Origin: Diphasiastrum complanatum
Taxonomy: Eukaryota; Streptophyta; Lycopodiopsida; Lycopodiales; Lycopodiaceae
DNA: 64,000 nt
Direction of reading: 5' to 3'
Assembly (NCBI GenBank): GCA_029204225.1
Contig: CM055111.1
Span: 18,186,668-18,250,667 of the forward strand
Part shown: in pieces, positions 43,460-55,424 of the stretch
How positions within the stretch are numbered: position 1 is the stretch's first letter
How the letters are laid out: the number at the start of each line of letters is the position of its first letter
Position numbers and translations under genes: made by a program
Notes under the pieces: generated by a model
Told to the model about the DNA's origin: nothing
What the model saw: the letters and a program-made list of their open reading frames with translations, nothing else
Databases searched by the model: none

Positions 43460-44720
43460 TGAACTCAAATTTGGCCTTTTTCATTTGAGGTTGTCGATTG
43501 AGTGATCAAATCAAAGGAGTCTTTGCTTTAGAACCTTAAAACAAGTCGAGTTCACTCCATTTTCTATGCAACTCACCCCTATTGAATTTGATGTATGTTC
43601 ATTTGAGATAGCTCAATTTTGTCTCTTATCATTTGAGATTGCTCATTGAGTGCTTAAATTAGAAGAATCATGAGACTAGGACATTCAGGTAGCTCAAATT
43701 TGGTGTCTATTGTTTGAGAGCTCAAGTTTGATGTCTGACATGCGATTTTGGTCATTATCAGCCAACAATGTGGCTCATTGAGTGAGCAAAATTGGTCAAT
43801 ATCAAGCTGGTACATTTAGGTTGATTGAGTTCTAGTTCCTATCAATGAAATTGACCCATATCACAAGAGATAGCTCAAATGTAATCTCCATCAATCGAGA
43901 TAGCTCAATTTTGGTTGTTATAAGCTGAGGTTCTTCATAGAGTGATTGAACTCATAAAATCTCGGGCTTACAAAATTGGAGAACTCAAATTTAATGCCTG
44001 TTATTTGGGATAGCTCAATTTTGATGTCTAACATGCAATTTGGTTTTTATGAATTGACGTAATTCATCAAGCAATCAAACTCAATAATTTTCAAGTTTAG
44101 GATTAGATTGCTTGACTTTGATCCCTCGTCATGGAATTGGCCCCTACCACTCAAGATAGCTCAAATTTGATGTCTATCAATCAAGATAGCTCAATTTTTG
44201 GATTGCTAGATTGCTTGAGTTCGACTCCTTATCAACAGAATTGACCCATATCACAAGACGTAGGTCAAATTTTAGATGATTCAGTCACGATAGCTCAATT
44301 TTGGCTATTATGTCCCTTGTCACTCGATCAAGTTTAAGCTTAGGACAATTGGATTGCTTTAGTTTGATTCCTTATGGATGGAAATGGCCCCTATCACTCG
44401 AAATAGTTCAACTTTGAGGTGTGTCAATCAAGATGGCTCAGTTTTGGCCTTTATCATTAGAAGTTGCTTCTAAAGTGATCAAATTCATGGAATCTCAAGC
44501 TTACAAAATCTAGATAGCTCAAATTTGATGCTAATCGCCCAAGCTGGCTCAAAGATCATGCCTAACATGTGGTTTTGGTCCTAATCACTCAACATAGTTC
44601 ATTGATTGTGTTCAAACTCGATCCATCTCAAGTTGACACTTACATCACTTGAGTTTGGTATAGTCATACTAATGGATTTTCCCCTACACTTGTGATGCTC
44701 AAATTTCATTTTTATCACTC
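43460..44720 (+). repeat. Degenerate repeat field with GATAGCTCAA(A/T)TTTG motif
   Basis: About sixteen variants of (G)ATAGCTCAA(A/T)TTTG occur, for example near 43,611, 43,690, 43,870, 43,907, 44,012, 44,157, 44,189, 44,290, 44,404 and 44,515. They alternate with TCACTCGA/TCAATCAAGA and GATGTCTA(A/T)C blocks. Spacing varies from about 30 to 120 bp, so it is an old, eroded tandem array rather than a clean satellite. No coding potential. Confidence 0.7.
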
Positions 44721-44812
44721 GAGGTAATTTGAATTTGATTCCTATGAATGAGAAAGCATCACAAGTAACCCCCCCCCCCTTGTCTCTCTCTCTCTCCCTC
44801 ATGCGTGCGCGA

Positions 44813-44999
44813 ATGCTTGAAAAAAACTGTACAGTATAGGCATAAAACCAACACAATTTCTCAAAAACCAGTATGATAAAATTTCGACGACTTTGTTAGA
44901 TTAGCATAGGAACCCTGTTATGAGTAATAGCCTTAAAATAATCAAGAATCTTTATAATTGGAGTCCTTTTCGAGGATAATTCAAAAACGAGTTTGCCAG
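44813..44999. mobile_element. Degenerate relative of MITE family M
   Basis: Blocks CTCAAAAACC, ATAAAAT, CGACGA, TTATGAGTAAT, GAGGATAA.TCAAA and a terminal AGCAC parallel the 178-bp element at 21,917-22,094 in the same order. The termini are too eroded to delimit and no target duplication was found. Confidence 0.5.
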
Positions 45000-45498
45000 C
45001 ACCGGCTCAAGCTCTCTCTCCCCCTTCCATGGTGCGAACGGGGTACCTGCGTTGGGGTACCTGAAGGCTAAGGGGTAAAAATCACTAAGACCACCTGCGT
45101 GAGGTGGATGGCATGGGTCACATTGATGGACGGATGACATGAGGTGTTGCACTGGTGCACCAGTTGCAAGTGGGCAAGAGGTGGATGCTCCGCTAGGTAA
45201 TTGAAGATTTTCATTGGTTTCCATTTTGGCCATCGAGAGAAAGAGAAAGAGATTGAAATTTTGGGGCTTTTATAGCTAACGATCCTTGAATTGGGTCTTC
45301 ATTTTGGGGATTTTGGAGCTCTTTGGGCCATACTTTCCCACGCTATTCCTCTCCTCTACTCGCCCTTCTCTCCTAGTCCACCATCATGCTCATCCTGCTC
45401 TCCTCTTACGTTCTATTGTTGCGCTCATCCACCATCGCATGCTGATCTTGGTGATCGTCCGCCATCGCCGGTACGTTATCTCTCTCATATGTTTTCAG
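45000..45498 (+). other. Region upstream of kinase exons
   Basis: A 93-aa minus-strand frame (45,233-44,952, MAKMETNENLQLPSGAST) and plus-strand frames at 45,286-45,470 are open but unrecognised. GCCG|GTACGTTATC at about 45,470 looks like a splice donor, so the pyrimidine-rich 45,340-45,470 stretch could be a 5' exon of the kinase-derived unit. Confidence 0.3.
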
Positions 45499-45969
45499 GG
45501 CGGATATGGTGAAAAAAGCAAACGGGATCTACTTTCCTGAAGAAGTAATTTTTTTTCATTTCTTTTTATGGAGTGAAAATGTTCTTTCATCTAGATGCTG
45601 CAACCATCAGATTTTGTGAAGCGCTTAAAGCTTCTTGTTGAATCCTGAAATTCCATAGCTTTTTGACAACTGCTCACCATGTTAGGCGAAAGTAGATTAT
45701 TCAATATAACGTATATATTTCTGATGCAATAGCTAACATTCAGGGATCTCCATTTGTTGTAATCTGAATATGGCCACTTATAAACTGTGAGATTTCCATG
45801 AAATTTATTTGCATGTGGTTTTGAGTTATCACAAAATTAAGGCTGATAGTGATAAGTATAGTATCTTAGTATCACAGCTTGTATAAGTAGTATCTAAAGG
45901 CTTCTTGAAGATCTTGCAGGAGATTTTGGATTGGCAAAGGACCTCATGGAAGATGATCTAGCTTCTTTT
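45499..45969 (+). pseudogene. NIMA-related (NEK) protein kinase fragment, two exons
   Basis: Exon a (45,499-45,544) lies between TTTTCAG and GTAATT and encodes ADMVKKANGIYFPEE, matching plant NEK kinases (GGDM.EAIKKANG.HFPEE). Exon b (45,920-45,969) lies between CTTGCAG and GTAAGT and encodes DFGLAKDLMEDDLASF, the Mg-binding DFG and activation segment of the same family, with the preceding Gly codon split at the splice site as GA. The exon that should lie between them, with HRD and the catalytic Asp, is absent from the 375-bp interval. N-lobe and C-lobe exons were not found. It is therefore a fragment, perhaps captured or left by rearrangement. Intact NEKs act in microtubule and growth control. 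Confidence 0.6.
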
Positions 45970-46400
45970 GTAAGTTAAGAAACATCTGACCATTTAGATA
46001 TGCATAATATTTTGTGATAGTTTAAGGTATTGCTAACTTTGTTGAACCATGTTTTTCCACCAATTTTTTATTTATTAATCCAGTCGGATGAGTGCCTGTT
46101 ACTGTAGATTTGGCTCTTTCTTAAGTCTACTAAGCTATATCTTCAAAAAATGAAATTGTTTGCCTTTGTACATGTTTTATAACATGTATCAACAATTAAT
46201 ACATCAACAGTAATGCTACTCAGAGTTTCATCATATGATGCTCGTGTTGTCTACTAGATCTCACTCATTCATACATGTTTTTGCATATATTTTCCTAGTT
46301 CCACACTACTGTGCAATCACAAGGCACAACCTTTATGTTTTACACTGGTTAAGCCTATAGATGTGCTTATAGGAACTTGGGTTTGAAGGAACATAGGCTT
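45970..46400 (+). other. Unassigned, intron-like sequence
   Basis: AT-rich DNA after the DFG exon with no further kinase motif (GTP.YM.PE was searched for by eye and not found). Confidence 0.4.
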
Positions 46401-46429
46401 CAAAATAATTATTAAATGTGCTTGCTTAA

Positions 46430-47126
46430 CAATGCATCAAAAAACCAGATAAAAAATCTTGATCTAGATTACCAATTTGACACATAACAAGTATGGATAA
46501 TCAATAAACAAGATCAAAGACCCAAATCCGAGTCCACACGTGTGTACTACAGGCTGTAGTAGGCCTTAAAATTGAGAAACAAGTATAAATTGATTTGGTT
46601 TCATTTGAATTACAAAAACTCAATGTACATAGTGAACTAGCTTGAGATTGCCAATGAGCTCCAAAACGTTTTCTCTCTTCTCACTATGGGAGTTTGGAAT
46701 ACATAGCAAATTTGACTTCCTTCTTGAAATTAGGTGGATTTCCAGCATATAATAAGGAAGTTAACTCACCCTTCTTGCCCTAAAATGAAACTCTAGCCTA
46801 GATCCTAGACTTATGCTTGGTAGGTAGCTAGTTGGTCAAATTTTTGCCTTAAACTTAGGTGTAGGTCCTAAAGAGTAGGGATGAGCACCAAATAGACATG
46901 ACCAACTCTCTTGAATTGACCTAACCTACTTTAGGAGTGGGTTGCCACGTGGCATCTTGGTCTTCCATGTGTGCAACCCAATTAAACACAATATTTACAA
47001 AGTTCTACATCCTATTTTTTGCAGGACCCAATTCTAGGTGGACCAGCACTTTTCGTTCGGCTTTACAAAAATTGACATATATCAAATATTTTTTACGGTT
47101 CTTGGGTGTCGGGGGTATTCCCAACA
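46430..47126 (-). repeat. Possible LTR (minus orientation)
   Basis: On the minus strand it would begin TGTTGGGAATACCC at 47,126. It contains CCACGTGG (about 46,948) and CACACGTGTGG (about 46,533), as in other LTRs of the window. The distal terminus and flanking primer or purine tracts were not recognised, so this is tentative. Confidence 0.3.
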
Positions 47127-48117
47127 AAGAGTAAATAAATAAAATCCTCCAATAAAATGTGTTGCGAGGGCATGACATTCTGCGTGTATAAGCTCATGGC
47201 CCAATGAGCACGCAATTGAAGTTGTAAATAAAATAAACTTGACTTGGGCCTTGTAATTGAAATAAAACTAGAGACCCAATGTCATTTTTAAACTTAGAGA
47301 TCACTTTTTAGAGTTGGGTCCAAATTGGGACTCACATGAATCTTGTGATTTCTAATGTACTTTTTGTGGACCCATTGGATCAAGTTGGGTCCAATATGAA
47401 TGGTTAGGATCATTGTAAATATTAGCCAATAAGATTGAGAGGCAAGGGCATTCCCCATTTTATAAAAAAGCACCATTTGTACACTATTTCCATGCTTAAT
47501 GAGAAGGAGAAAACTCTACCATTTTTGGAAGAGAAGCATCAACATTTGCTATTCACTACTTGCTATTGCTCTTGGTTGTATTTTCTATTGCTTTCTATTT
47601 CCATGTTTTATTGTTTGCCATAGTGAAGGTTTTTCCATTAGCAAGCATAAGGAGCATTTGAGCTAACCTCCACCCTCACCCTCTTTCTCTCTCTTTTTCT
47701 TTTCTTCTCAATCTCTTCTTCTCCATCCCTTCCCTTCAACCAAAACTATGCTGAATGTTAGTGTAGAGGAGTAGAGTTAAAGAGGAGTAGTATAGTCGTG
47801 AATAGAGTTAAGGGAGAAAGTAGGAAATTAATTAAAAGTAGCATCTATGCATAGTTAGGCACCTATCTAGTGATCTAACATTTGTTGACAGGCGGAAGGG
47901 CTATACTACGAAAGATCTTCGACCCCACATTGAGACCGTGACAAAATTCTACTATAACATGTCTAGCCACTTTAGGGACAGGCTGGGACCCTTTTACAGA
48001 GGCAACTATATGCTGATTTTTTTGCTAATAACCGGGTTTTAGATGTCGATTTTTTACAGTTTCGAAAAACGAAATCTCAACATTAGTCCGATTTTTTGTG
48101 CAGAAATATCGACTAAC
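47127..48117 (+). other. Unassigned spacer
   Basis: AT-rich, with a pyrimidine-rich stretch at 47,665-47,740 and GAGTAGAGTTAAAG-type repeats near 47,770-47,820. No gene recognised. Confidence 0.4.
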
Positions 48118-48237
48118 AATGTGGATCCAAAAATAGCATAAAATAAGCATTTTACACACAAAATTGCAAGATATCACCAATATAGTGCACCAATGGATGG
48201 ATGGACCCAAGAGAACCATGTATAAGCATGAAATGAG

Positions 48238-48300
<63 letters not shown>

Positions 48301-48601
48301 TCTCTTTCCATGAGTTACATCCTTTTATAGCAGGTCCAAACCTAATTTCAAACTTTGGTTTCCCTCCATAATAAAAAACCCTACTATTTATGTGACTATA
48401 TTCAATGTCTCTACTACTCAAATTTGAATCTACTAAAACTCGTGTACTACACTTTCCCACACTTTCAAAAAGTGTTTATTCAAATGAATTTAGACTAATA
48501 TAACTTTGAAAAGTCAAACTCTAAGTCTAATATTGAAATTGGCCTCAATTGCCAAACATACAAATATGACCAAAATAGCAAAACTAGTTGAAATTTCTCA
48601 C
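48118..48601 (-). repeat. Truncated family 1 LTR
   Basis: Minus strand begins TGTGAGAAATTTCAACTAG at 48,601 and follows the 792-1441 LTR through its TATA box (48,329-48,323), the CTCATTTCATGCTTATACATGG block and GGATCCACA, then diverges at 48,118, losing about 200 bp of the 3' part. No polypurine tract or primer site adjoins, so it is a solitary remnant. It contains an expanded CT tract. Confidence 0.85.
48241..48297 (+). repeat. (AG)28 microsatellite inside an LTR
   Basis: Corresponds to the short pyrimidine patch downstream of the TATA box in the 792-1441 LTR, here expanded. Confidence 0.97.
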
Positions 48602-50640
48602 ATATGGATCAATTTATCCTGAAGATCCAGATACCAATTTATGTCCAAATTTTAAGTCCGTTAGTAATCTTCTCAAATTTGTATGTGAAGGAAACAATGG
48701 ATTACTTGAATATTGTCAAAGGTTGCATGACATTGGCTTGCATGATGAAAATTGTTGAGTATCAATCAACATTTGCAGTGTGCTAATGAACAATTGCAAT
48801 ATTATGTGCAACACTCTAGTAATGAAGACATTGCACTCAAGCATGTTATATCGGAGTTGAATACTACAATAACAAGTCTTCAGAGATCAAAAACCAAGAT
48901 ATGTCAGAATCATTGGAGAAGTTGCGATCCAAAAGTTTAAAATCAATTGTTGATGTGGAAATGATCAAGAAAGACAGTGATGAAAAAGAAACGAAAAAGA
49001 GTAACGAAGAGGAACATTGATGGTTTATATTTACATAGCGACAATCAGAAGAAAAGAATTCGGACATTCAAGTATGTTAGATTATAAATTTTTTACTTCA
49101 TTTGTATATTTTTATTTAATCTGGTTTGTTTCAATTGCATTATCAATTTTATTGTTGACTAAACATCATATGGCTTTGGTATGTGTGTTGCGGATCATGC
49201 TTGGTTGCAAAAGACTATTTCAAAAATCAATCATGCATTGGAAAATCTTTAAGTCATGTTCTCCCAAGAAAGTCAACAAGAGCAATGATGGAAAATGATT
49301 GATTTCAAAAGATGGAAAATGAAATTACACATAGTTTTGAGTAAGAATCAAACTTATTTGGATGCAAATGTGATACAAGGTGCACGTGATCAGGCTGGAA
49401 TTAGCAAAATGATTATTCTACATTTTTTAGAATAATTCAAGAAGCATTCGCTCAAGTGGAAATTAAGAAAACATATCTTCCTCGTCCATAGCGAGTAACA
49501 TTAGCAAGAAATTATTCCAAAAAGGGAATGTTCAAGGTTGTTGGCCAACCATTTCATATAAATGATTTATACAAATTTGAAAGTGGTGAACTTAAATACA
49601 ACAATTGCAACAATATCTTCCTTGATGTCAAAAATGTCTTAAAATACTTTATTTGATTCTATGAACTACATGACATCAAACAAATGGAAAGTTGATTATT
49701 GTGATAAAACTAGACAAATCTGGAATCATCAAAGGTCAAAAGCTAGAACGGGTGAGTGTCACTTTGATGAACAAAATATCATATACCAATGATAGCACAT
49801 TTAGTGTTCAATCAGAAAATCACATATGGTGGATAGTTGCATTCTAGGTACATTTGACATATTTCTATTCAATTTGTTTAGGTACACTTCTATTTTTGAA
49901 TACATGATTAATGCAGAATACATTACTTGCTTTTCTATAGGTTTTGAAAGAGGATCATAAAGTTCTCTCATGGATATTTTCGCGTACAAATTATGGCGAA
50001 ATTATAAAGGGACATTTGGAGGGTCAGAAACTTACAGTGGAAAATCATGGATGTTTTCAAATCCAATGGCATCTTGCAAGTTATTTAAAAACACTAAAAT
50101 GTATGTACAATGTCTCTCATGGGGCAACATCAAGGCATCTTTGTATTTAGTGCATGAAGAATTGCTACGATATGAACATTGGCCCAACAAGAGAAGTAGA
50201 AGATCCAAATCTGAAAGGTGTTTTGCCAATTCCACTGAAATATGCTCATATATGCACATTGCATGCTGAGGTACATGTGAGGTACATGTGATTGAGAGAC
50301 TTATTAATCTTCACATTCTATTTGCTTGGAATACAAAACCAGAGTCCCTGTCTAAATCAACTATCAAAAAGTTGGAAGAAGTTCTTTGAAAAACATGACT
50401 ACATAAAGGAAATGTCACAATTGAAAAAAGTGAGAAAATGTCTGGAAAGTCAGGAAATGTTCCTAATAAGCCATCAATCGGAGGTGCTAAAGCAAGGATA
50501 TTCATATCCAATACATGTGGGCTCAGATCTATGTTCTTGATATTTGATTTGATTATCAATGCTTGTTATTTGTCAAATTGTAGAAATATTGCATCTACTA
50601 CATGTAAAAGACGTAAACTCAACAAGAACTTTTCAAAATC
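48602..50640 (+). pseudogene. Unrecognised transposon-like gene remnants
   Basis: Coding-like pieces in one orientation include FYPEDPDTNLCPNFKSVSNL (48,610), QVEIKKTYLPRP and NYSKKGMFKVVGQPFHINDL (49,460-49,600). After TTTCTATAG, VLKEDHKVLSWIFSRTNYGE and FQIQWHLASYLKTLKCMYNV with SHGATSRHLCILC (49,941-50,150) follow, then IGPTREVEDPNLKGVLPIPL and LHAEVHV(I)ERLINLHILFAW. The W.L..DLK.L....G...A....C..C followed by HA..R..E.L..LH pattern is reminiscent of uncharacterised transposon-borne proteins, but I cannot name a family. Several frames are broken. Confidence 0.4.
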
Positions 50641-51175
50641 ACTTATGTAAGTTGATTTATTGTTCAAGTCCGTGCAACAATCGTACAACAAAAATACTCA
50701 CACGTGGGACCTCATACATATAAGAAAAATAGCATTTTATACACAATAATCCATTATTATATCATCACCAAAATGCAAACATGGATGTAGAACCCCAAAG
50801 AAATATTCCATAAGAATGAATGAGAGAAGAATGACAGAGATGAAATGCTCCCACGCTTGTAGCCTATTTATAATAGCCTTTTGTCCTATTTGGATGCTCT
50901 TACTCAAGCTTATCAACTTATGGAAGGTTCTAGATCTCTTCTAAACCCTAAATCTAACATGACTAGATTCAATGCATCTATAATAACCAATTAGAGTAGG
51001 TCCAAATTCGACCTTATCAACTTGCCTAAGTTGCCAAAAATTATAAATACACTATTCTTAGCCCTTATTAACTTTATAAAGTCTATATAGCTCTAAGATT
51101 AAAATACATATTGGCCTCAAATTTGCCAAATAAACTCAACATGAAAAATCTTAAACTAGTTGACAATTTTTCACA
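50640..51175 (-). repeat. Truncated 3' LTR of a family 1 relative
   Basis: Minus strand begins TGTGAAAAATTGTCAACTAG at 51,175, directly after the purine tract GAAGAGAGAG (51,185-51,176). It has a TATA box (TATTATAAATAGGC near 50,870) and a CCCACGTGTGAG motif near 50,702, and loses identity around 50,640. Confidence 0.8.
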
Positions 51176-51385
51176 CTCTCTCTTCAACTAGTTCTACCAC
51201 ACAACTTTGATAGAATGATATCCATTCTAAGTATAGAACTTCTTTCTATGGTTTTATAATAGCCTTCATAATTGATATAGAAAATAGTATCCACATTGGA
51301 TGCTTCACTATTTCTTACATCAATTTTACACATCAAGATGTAACTAGAATATGAAGAACCAAATAGAATGTAAATACAATGATTC
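51176..51385 (-). repeat. Internal 3' end of a family 1 relative
   Basis: Minus strand matches window positions 1-125 (AATTGATGTAAGAAATAGTG, then AGCATCCAATGTGGA) and runs into the polypurine tract. RNase H, present in the copy at 258-796, is missing. It abuts the truncated RNase H of Copia element G. Confidence 0.8.
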
Positions 51386-52635
51386 CTCCATATTCTTTCG
51401 TTAGATGTATTGCAAAGGTGTTATCCATCTGCAAGACCAGAGGCTCGTTTCTTGTTTCGTCCAATTCGTCCAGGAACTGCCTTAGCCAAATTATCTCGTT
51501 GGCCATCTTTGCTGCTGCAATGTACTCTGCTTCGCAGGATGACTGGGCCACAACGGTCTGCTTCTTGCTAACCCAGAGAACTACTGCTCCTGATGAGATG
51601 ATGCATCCCCCTGAAACGCTTTTACAATCGTCCTTTAGGGATGCCCAGCTAGCATCACTATAGGAAAGCATCCTGAAACCTGCATCACGACAATAACACA
51701 ACCCATACTCCCTCGTCAATTGAAGATATTGCAAAATTCGTTTTGCAATATTCCAATGTGTCGAGCTTGGATTTGTGCAGAATTGGCTCATCCTGAACAC
51801 TGCATAAGAGATGTCAGGATGTGTGTTGTCTGCAAGGTACATCAGCGAACCTATCAGCTTCTTGTAAGGTGTGAGCTGCATCTGTTTTCTCTCTTCCTCA
51901 GTCTTCGGACAATCATCATTTATCAGCACTGTCCCTGCGAGCATTGGAGTATTCGCTCCTTGGCAGTTCAGCATCCCAAAGTCTTCTAGGATCTTCTGGG
52001 CGTATCTGGACTGGTGAAGGTATAACTTACCTCCCTCATAGTCCCTTTCAATTTGCAAGCCTAGGTAACACCTAGTTTCTCCCAGATCCACGATCTTGAA
52101 ATGTTTCGAGATGTCTATCTTTACTTCAGCAATTAGCTGCTCACTCTTGCAAAGTATCAGAGTGTTATCCACATACACAACCACAATGATGATCTGCCCA
52201 TCTATAACTCTGACATATACATTGGAATCAGCCAACAGAGGCTTGAATCCTAATGATTTCAGGGCTTGATCTTTCTTTTTGTACCATTGTCAGACTGATT
52301 GTTTCAGACCGTAGATGCTTCTATGCATTCTGCATGCATAGTCAAGAAGTGAATTCGAGACATCTCCTGGGGGTTGATCCATGTAGACCTCTTCGTCTAA
52401 TTCACCATGCAAGAAGACTGTCTTATCGTCCACAATGTGGATCCTGAGGTCATAAGCTGCTGCATATGCAAATAACAGACATAGGGATGAATGTTTGACG
52501 ATAGGAGAGAAGGTTTTAGAGTAGTCAATACCATATCTCTGAGAAAAACCTTTCACTACCAGTCTTGTCTTGTATTTCGTTACACCCGTCTGGTCCATAT
52601 TTGAGCTTGAAGACCCATTTGCATTTGGCAATCTT
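51386..52635 (-). pseudogene. Copia element G: reverse transcriptase and RNase H
   Basis: Frames give TKYKTRLVVKGFSQRYGIDY, MHRSIYGLKQSV, then VVVYVDNTLILCKSEQL, where the catalytic YVDD has become YVDN (codon at about 52,165), and DLGETRCYLGLQIERD. RNase H follows with YSDASWASLKDDCKS, VAQSSCEAEYIAAAKMANEI and LQMDNTFAIHLTKEYGG, ending where the family 1 fragment begins at 51,385, so its last about 60 residues are lost. A 300-aa frame (52,235-51,333) remains open, but the Asp-to-Asn change should abolish polymerase activity. Confidence 0.9.
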
Positions 52636-54400
52636 GCGCTTATGTGGTAATGGCTTCAGCATCCATACCTGGTTCTTCCTCATGGACTCCATCTCTTCGT
52701 TCATGGATTGGATTCATCTGTCCTTTTCTAGACCTTCAATCGCCTCCTTGAAAGTCTATGGTTCGTCACTGAACCCGCAGAACTCTTCTGATGTGGAAGC
52801 TGAGTTGCCTGGCACATTTCTTGCTGGCGCTCTTCGTGGTCTTGTCGACCTTCTGGGAGATGTCTTTTCCCTTGTATGCTCTGCTCGGTCCGGAACCATC
52901 TTGGTTTACAAGAACTGCGGCAACAGGTTGCCTCTCGAATCTTTCTTCGTCAGATTCGTCGCTCGAATGGGAGACGACTCGAAAATCTTCGTTTTAATGT
53001 TCGTCCTTTGCTCCCTCTACCGTTGGTGGTAGGTCATAGTACTGTCTCTCCAGAACTTCGTAGCTGACAGGATCGTCGTTGGCCATTGTCCTGCTCTCAT
53101 CAAATCTGACATCTCTCACTATTTTCATAGTGTTTGTGTCTGACATGTAGACTCTGCAGTATGATGAGTTGTTGTCATAACCTACCTGGAATCCCTACTC
53201 AGCTTTCTCGTCAAGCTTCTTTTAAAGCTTATCAGGAATATGTGCATGCTGCATAGCCAAAGATTCTGACCTGAGACAGGTTGTCGTGTGACGAACACCA
53301 GACTTGCATGTTCTGTTCTGGATGTATGCGGCTATAGCTACTACTTCAGCCCATAGTGCCCTTGGAGCTTTCGAGTAGGCCATCATGCATCTGGCTGCTT
53401 CCATTAGGATCTTGTTCTTTCGTTCAACAACAGCTGCGGTGTGTAGGCTGCAGTTCTTTTGTGAATGATGCCACAATCATTACAAAAGACAGTGAAGCGA
53501 TTGGAGATGTATTCGCCACCTCCATCTATTCTGATTTGCTTTACTTTGCTGTATGTGCATCTTTCTGTCGAATTCACATATTCTATGAATTTATCAAGTG
53601 TTTCAAATTTATTTTGAATGAAATACACTTTGGAAAATTTGCTATAATCATCAATGGAGGTTATGTAATACTTTGAATCTCCTACTGAGACCACTTTGAA
53701 TGATCCGCAGATGTCAGAGTGTACTAGCTCCATAATCTTTGTTGTTCTGTAGGAGTCTTTGATGAATGGTGTGCGTGACATCTTACCCTTCAAGCATGCA
53801 TCACATGTGGTTGAACTGGTTGCATTGGAGATGCTGACCCCTGTTATTGCTCCATGATGGCTTGCTTGCTAAAGTGCCATTGAGTTCATGTGGCAGAGTC
53901 TTCTATGCCACAAAGCCTCTGGCGAGTCGTCATGAGTCTGATGCACCTGATCTACAGGTAGGCATACTTTCAGATGATATAGGTTCCCTTTCCTTCTGCC
54001 TTGAGCGATGAGAGTACTGGTACTGGCATCAATCACGTTGCATGCTTCATCAGAAAACGTCACACGCATCCCTGCATCTGCTATTCTTTCTACATAGAGC
54101 AAGTCTTGTTGCAGAGTAGGCACGAACAGAATGCCTTCAAGTTGTCTGTCTCTGCCATTTGTGTTGAGCCATAGTGGACCAATACCGTTCACTTGAAGTC
54201 TAGATCCATCTCGAAGAACTATGAATCATGAGGGATCTACACTTTTGAAATCATACATGATTCATATCACGAAGTTCTAGGTGGCTCCTGAATCTAGGAT
54301 CACCTCATGTGTGTCAGATGTTGATGTTGCACACACGTCTTCTGTTGACAGATCCCCTGATCCAGAGGATCTGTTGATTTTTTGAAATTAATTCTTTCTT
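52636..54400 (-). pseudogene. Copia element G: protease, integrase, linker
   Basis: From the top of the strand: protease VILDSGAT (about 54,295), LEGILFVPTLQQDLLYVERI and the pre-integrase region ALWHRRLCHMNSMA...CDACLKGK (53,920-53,780). The integrase core is ELVHSDICGSFKVVSVGDSK (first Asp), QIRIDGGGEYISNRF (second) and AAVVERKNKILMEAARCMMA (Glu, 53,430), then RALWAEVVAIAAYIQNRTCK. A linker with SDESDEERFERQ follows. Frameshifts near 53,430 and 52,700 and several stops are present. The close relative at 55.4-57.6 kb lies in the opposite orientation. Gag is missing. Confidence 0.88.
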
Positions 54401-55424
54401 ACTTTTGCCTATCAGCAGAGACGGTGGGTTCTTCTTGAGATTTCTTTCTTGTTTAAAGACCCAGATTAGGCAAAAGGAAATAGATTCTCATTGTAGTATA
54501 TTTTGTCCTGCATGTCAGAGGACAACTCAGGGTCATCTCTCTTGAACGCACTTACATTCATACATAGATGCAAGCCAAGAACGTTCATTCACAGATCAAC
54601 ATACAACCCAAATGAACATTCTGTAGATTCTACAGCTACCTACTCTGAAAATGAACTGAATAAGATCCTACACTACTTTACTTGCATAAATTGAAAAAAC
54701 AAGAAACAAGAACTAATCTATAGCATTTTATAAGTCCAAGAATCAAGAAACCAACCAGCCTTTTGATTCTTGAACATCCCAAGAACATCAAGAACTAGAT
54801 TGTAAAGACATATGCAAGAACTACACCACAAATCCAGCCTATTTAGTTTACCTGAATGCTGGTTCCTACATTAATCCACAAACAAGAAAAGAAACTAATC
54901 CACTCTAGGAATGCAGCAAATCTAATCCACTCTATAGTCCACAACACACACAAAAGGAGGGAAGGGCAAGATCATAAATGCATCACTCAAGAAACAAGCA
55001 TGATCAAGGAGCTCAATAGATGCACCAAACTCGTGAAGGCTCTTCTCATTTCAGTATGGAGTTGATACAATTCACAAAAAGCTTCTCTTCACAAAAAGGG
55101 AGTCTCTTAAATAAGCAAGAGAGCTCCTTAGGTGGCATCCTAGTGGAATTTCCACATTTCACAATTTACAAGTGGAATAATGCTCTCCACTAGAGATCAC
55201 CATCAAAAGGTGGCTCACTTTACTTTCTTTATGAGGGGTCTACTTGCATTTAATACATTTGCCTAGAAATACTAGTCCCTACATGGTCATTCCATCTTCC
55301 AGGATTCACCATGAGGCTTACACAGTTCTTGCTTGTCATTACTAACTAGTATTCCTCGGCTCTCAGTTTACTTGTTTTATCTCATGTTTGAGCAATTTCC
55401 TATAAATATGGTCAAGAAACAAAA
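54401..55424 (+). other. Unassigned spacer
   Basis: No LTR, gene or repeat recognised between the two oppositely oriented Copia relatives. Short open frames (54,503-54,694 and 54,856-55,065) lack any supporting feature. Confidence 0.4.

Noticed and set aside
52565-53032. Plus-strand 155-aa frame
   Set aside because: Antisense of the Copia element G linker region. The minus strand carries the family motifs.
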